Assembly: GCA_015680685.1 (NCBI GenBank)
Contig: MNCI01019132.1
Location: forward strand, 555,692 to 619,691
Direction: 5' to 3'
Length of the DNA stretch: 64,000 nucleotides
DNA from: Gnetum montanum
Lineage: Eukaryota; Streptophyta; Gnetopsida; Gnetales; Gnetaceae
Positions 59,815 to 64,000 of this stretch are shown here, in pieces (the first letter of the stretch is position 1; each line of letters starts with the position of its first letter). The position numbers and the translations under genes are program-made. The notes under the pieces were generated by a model. It saw only the letters and a program-made list of their open reading frames with translations, made no database searches and had not been told where the DNA came from.

Positions 59815-62490
59815 ATGGTCCCAAAAAGAGGTGCTTAGGATGAACCCTCATAGAGAGCTACTAAGCCTCCATGTGGTGGCCGCGGCTAGTAAGGAGAACA
59901 AGCATAACATGCTAAGCAGGAGGCCCAATCTTTTAGTATCCATCAAGAGGCCCTTGCTACCGAGCAATCAACCCAAGGTGAGATGGTAGAAGTACTAGCT
60001 CTCAAATAGGGACAACATCTCACGTTGCCTCATGATTACCTTGCTACCATCCTAAAAAGTCCACATTGGCCTTGATCATTATGGAAATGAACTTCAGCCC
60101 ATTTGTGGAATTCGCTTTTGAAGCGATGCAGACGCAACTCAAAGTGTCCCCATTATGGTCAACCCTATTTGATAGTGGTGAATGGTACTTGGGGGAAGTC
60201 TATCAATTCTGGCACAATAAGAATGAAGGTACCACTATGAATATCTATGGGGTGAATGTCTCTTATGCAATCAAAGATATAGTTGCAGCTCTCAACCTAC
60301 CCAATGAAGGAGCCAAATTTGCTCACCTATGTACTAGAGCTGACCCCAAAATGAAGAGACTATGGCTAAAAAGGGCATACAACAAAGAAGATAAATCATA
60401 TCATGAGATGACCTTGGAAGAAAGAACTTACTTCAAGATTAGGACATATCACTTGTTCCTCACGAAAGGGCTCAATTGCATTTCGACTTATGCAACTAGA
60501 GGAAGTGTCATTCTAATGGAAAAATTTTCAATTAACCTTCCTTAATACTATTTCATAGAAATCCAGCAATGGTTTGAAGAAAAAAAATCCAACAATACTT
60601 ATGTTTCCCTGTTTGATCAGAAAGCTATGCAAGCGTGCGAAAATCTTGGGGTATACCAATGATATCCTTCGAAAGGCTTAGCATGCCTCCTTTGTAGAGC
60701 TCCTCAAAACTACAGCACCAAGAAAAGATTCTGATGAGGAGCAAGAAGTTAATGCAAAAAGAGCTAGAGCAGTGCCCACAAGAACAAGCTCCACCACCTC
60801 CACCGCAAGATTATAGACCATCAATGAGTCACCTATAAAGAATCGTTGAGACTGTCAACTAGGGGAGCAAGGTTGAGGCTAATCTCTTCTGGGTTATACA
60901 CAATGTTGTACGGTCCATGATATCAACTAATCCAACAAGGGGGAAGATCTTGATTTAGTCAGGAGGAGAGGGATTCCAATGATCATGCTAGATCTCTGGG
61001 AACGCCACATCCTTTCATGTCACTTTGGAGATTGGAAAAGGCACCATAGTTGTGGTGCTACAACACAAGGATGCATCAAGCACAACAAAGATAATCACTG
61101 ATCACATTAAGGAATCATTTAATGTTCTTGTTGTGCCTCCGACCGATCTGGTAGGGATAAGAGATGTACAAATGCTAGCCAGGACCTTAATGACTCCTGC
61201 AGTGCATGAGAATGTACTTGACATTTGTTGCAAATAAGTCAAGTGATGACCACTCTATTCGACATCCCCAATGATGTCATTGTGGCACAATTGGACCTCA
61301 TCACTACAAAAGGGAAATTGGTCATGATTGAGGTTAGGGAAAAGCATGCAGAAGCTGAGGTGCAAAGATTGCAAGAAGAGTTGGCTACCCTATGTGTTGA
61401 ATGATAGGATCTTGCTTTTTTTAGTACACCAAACCAACTGGAGCAATTTTGGACGAAGGAACTTACTAAGCTGGAAAAGAAGAGAGTATCTACAGAGCAA
61501 GAAAAGAAAATGGTGGTCTAGAATGCCTCTACTATAGATGCAAGAACTCATGCACATAAGAAGGCATTGACAATTTTTTAAGAAGAAACTAAGCAGCTCG
61601 CTAAAGAGAATGCCTGGTTGACCATAGTGGAAAAGCAAAAGAACATCTTGGAAGAGAGTGTTCACTAGTTGAGGGAACAATTGGTGAGGGCCAACCAAGA
61701 TATGAGTCGATTGGCCCAAGAAAATAAAACCCTTTCTATGGAGGAGGTATGTGCTCTTTGACAAAAGACAATAATTAAGATCAACACGTGGTAGCATGAG
61801 GCCAAAAAACATGAAAAGTTAAAAGAACACTTCTAGGACTAGGTTGGCAAGTACAAGGAAATTAATAAGAAGGAAATCAAGATGGCCAAGGCCCACATCA
61901 ACTCCTTGGTAGTACAAAATTCTAAATGGTAGGCCATTTTGGACAGCTATGCCATGGTCCACCAAGTGAAAGTTAAAAATAAAGACCTACAAATAGAAGA
62001 TTTGAAAGAATACATGGTGTTGGCTAATCTTAGATATGCCAACCTTACCATGTTAACAACAGGTCATCCCAGAAGCAAGTTGGAGAAGCAAGTGGTAATC
62101 ACTTATGCATTGTATGAGAAGGAGTTTGCAGATCGAAAGGATGTGTTGTAAAAATTACAAGTTGCAAACTTAGAATTAGAGACAATCAAAGCTAGCTACC
62201 AGGGATAGAAAGATGTAGCCTTGAACCTAGCTTGAAGATTGATGAACTATCATGAGCTAAAGGATAAGGCTAGGGCCTTCGAAGAGGAATGATAGCAGTT
62301 CGTAGCTTGGTACGTCAAGGCAAATCAAATGTTTCCGCAACTGCCATGTCCTTGGGATATACTTGTGCCAACACACATTGGCATAGCAACCTAGACGATG
62401 CATGACCCAAGGATGGAGGAGAAAAAATTATAGGCCTTGCTCAACCATTACAAATTCCAGCAGCCTGATGACAAAGGGAAGCGACCAATG
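59815..62490 (+). pseudogene. Additional 3' ORF of element E, least decayed N-terminal domain
   Basis: Starts M-V-P-K-R-G. The N-terminal domain is open for 159 codons at 60066-60545: F-S-P-F-V-E near 60093, S-G-E-W-Y-L-G-E near 60174, I-Y-G-V-N-V-S-Y-A-I-K-D-I near 60245, A-L-N-L-P-N-E-G-A-K-F near 60286, A-D-P-K-M-K-R-L-W near 60340. A Pro-rich stretch lies near 60790. The middle block (61025-61237) has V-L-Q-H where A and C have a stop. The coiled coil runs about 61330-61930. A conserved segment K-E-Y-M-V-L-A-N-L-R-Y-A-N-L-T-M-L near 62005 precedes the C-terminal box W-Y-V-K-A-N-Q-M-F-P (62310). The domain pattern is reminiscent of plant transposon-protein domains; function unknown. Confidence 0.7.
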
Positions 62491-62686
62491 TTTTGTTTTG
62501 TTTTGTCTTGTTTTGTAATAATGTGTCCCATTTTTGTACTGCACCACTGTAATATGCGAAAAGTCAATTATTTTGTCCATTGTTGGAGTTCATTAATAAT
62601 CCCATACCTACCCAATATTTTGTAAAAGACTTGTTCCTCATCTTTGTTTAACTTGAGGACAAGTTTTTCATTCAGTCGTGGGGGTA

Positions 62687-63555
62687 TGATGAGATGTGAT
62701 TTGATGGGCCCCGATGTCAGATATGCAATGTCAGAGTCCCGATATTGTGTGCCCGATGTCAGGGCTAATAAGCGATGCTAGATACCCAATGTCTCCTCAT
62801 TTGGACCTCGCCTATAAATACTGCACTCGGGCTTTCAAATGAGACAGTTTTTGGCTTAGAGTTTTTAGCACATCTTAGAAATAGTTAGTTTTTAGTTCTT
62901 TTCTTTCTGTTATTCCCAGTGCATGCCCACAGTGTAATATTTGTAATCATACAACACCTTTGTTCGAGTGTAACGTACTTGGACACGTTACTGGCGATAA
63001 AGATCAAGATTACTTCCATCATTGTAGTATCCACTTAAATTAATATTTTTGTTTTAATTATTTAATGGTTTCCTTAGTTAAACATTTCCATTTATTGTTA
63101 TTTACTCTTCCTGTTGTTAAGCAGAATGTGTACGCCTTAATCATGAGCATTTAAGTGTAAATACTTGGTTGCCCAGAGGTGTATCATTTGGCATAATTAG
63201 TGACGTACAATTGGTAATCCCAGAAGTAGCTCCATGAAGTCCAAGACATGCACAGACAATTAAGAGGAGCTACCATTGCCATAAGCTAACTTAGACTTAT
63301 TTTCCATTATTCATTAGTTAATCAATTTATCTCTTTTTGTCACAGTAGGATAGAATTAGGAAATATCATACACCTCACTTTGGACTTAACCATACATGAC
63401 AAGCTACTACTAGTCCAAGTGGAAAGATAGCAAACTAAGATCAAAGCATAACGATCTAGATGCCACAACTAGTCCCATCCATGAAATTCGACCAAATCAT
63501 GTGTGAATGCTTGCGATTCACATAGTTGAGCATAGGGGTACCTCACTGCTCATCG
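62687..63555 (+). repeat. 3' LTR of element E
   Basis: Starts TGATGAG after GTGGGGGTA and ends GCTCATCG (decayed TCATCA). U3 has GATGTCAG/GATGC repeats (62705-62785), TATAAATA is at 62813-62820, and GGCGATAAAGATCAAGATT lies near 62993. The subfamily is that of the solo LTR at 33200, not that of the LTR at 55830. Confidence 0.85.
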
Positions 63556-64000
63556 ATATACAAAACATTTCTTTAACAATATTTATCCTTATAACATATC
63601 ATCAAATTACAACTTTATTACTTACCTATTAGAATGTATTAACATCATTTTATGTTAATTAATGTCAAGAGTTTGCTTTATTACTATTTGTTCTTGGTCT
63701 TATCCTCGATTATGTCAAAGTACTCGTCCGTAGAAATTTGGATGGATACCCAAAATCAGTTTAAGCATTTATTATTTTATTTGTTATAAGATATTGAACT
63801 TCACTTTCACATAGAAGATCGGGTAATAGTTTTTAACAAAAGGGCAAGATAACGGATTTATCCATGTTCCCTACGAGAGAGATCTAAACGTGGAGAGAGG
63901 ACCTTGCCCTAAAACGTCACACGAGAAAAAGCAGGTTCAATGAATTTCCTCCATTACCGCGGAAAAATCCATTTGGCCAGTCAAATCAAAGCCACCGTAA
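63556..64000. other. Anonymous sequence, CpG-richer at the end
   Basis: No gene recognised. From about 63690 CpG dinucleotides become more frequent, and AAAACGTCACACGAG near 63912 contains an ACGTCA core. This could be the flank of a gene or another young insertion beyond the window. Confidence 0.3.

Noticed and set aside
61390-61812. 140-codon minus-strand frame
   Set aside because: Antisense of the coiled-coil part of the E 3' ORF; Leu/Phe-rich as expected for the reverse of Glu/Lys codons.
55825-63560. E as one complete element with target duplication
   Set aside because: Flanks ACGAG and ATATA do not match, and the two LTRs are of different subfamilies.

Overview
The window looks like nuclear DNA from a seed plant with a large, repeat-packed genome. 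A gymnosperm such as a conifer is my best guess, but this is inference: there are very old, heavily decayed Ty3/gypsy, Ty1/copia and LINE copies, nested in each other, around one compact plant-type tau glutathione S-transferase gene. I see no bacterial operons, tRNA or rRNA genes, or CRISPR arrays. Most of the 64 kb is non-coding, and almost every transposon reading frame is broken by stops and frameshifts.

Layout. 1-780 is a CpG-rich segment with a TATA box. 780-2215 is anonymous, with a 60-bp tandem duplication. 2215-8359 is the 3' part of a gypsy element (integrase, an extra 3' ORF, LTR; element A). 8370-11721 is a LINE remnant, followed by a reverse-strand LTR (11722-12436). 12440-13076 and 24203-25095 are two parts of a second LINE, separated by a pol-less gypsy element (D, 13077-19679) and a gag-only copia derivative on the minus strand (19680-24137). 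25100-27020 holds the only gene that looks intact, a two-exon tau GST with its promoter. 27020-32480 is a minus-strand L1-type LINE with ORF1 and ORF2 and a 104-base assembly gap. 33200-34025 is a solo LTR with a perfect 5-bp target duplication. 34098-55829 is gypsy element B, split by the nearly complete gypsy element C (36336-53039). C itself carries a foreign insert (about 39920-43315) with a decayed aminopeptidase gene fragment and a copia-type LTR. 55830-63555 is gag, spacer, 3' ORF and LTR of related gypsy sequences (E). 63556-64000 is anonymous, turning CpG-richer at the end.

The most interesting system is the gypsy group itself. LTRs of several subfamilies share TGATGA...TCATCA ends, a PBS resembling the tRNA-Asp sites of Athila/Tat elements, and a GGGGGTA-type polypurine tract. 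Between pol and the 3' LTR, where Athila-like elements keep an env-like ORF, three copies carry a related reading frame of about 900 codons with a conserved N-terminal domain, a coiled coil and a conserved C-terminal box. In the best copy (C) this ORF is preceded by an LTR-U3-like promoter with its own TATA box and then a leader with a good GT-AG intron ending exactly at the ATG. The promoter-like block resembles the U3 of its own element's LTR, which suggests the two evolve together. This predicts a separately transcribed and spliced 3' gene in these retrotransposons.
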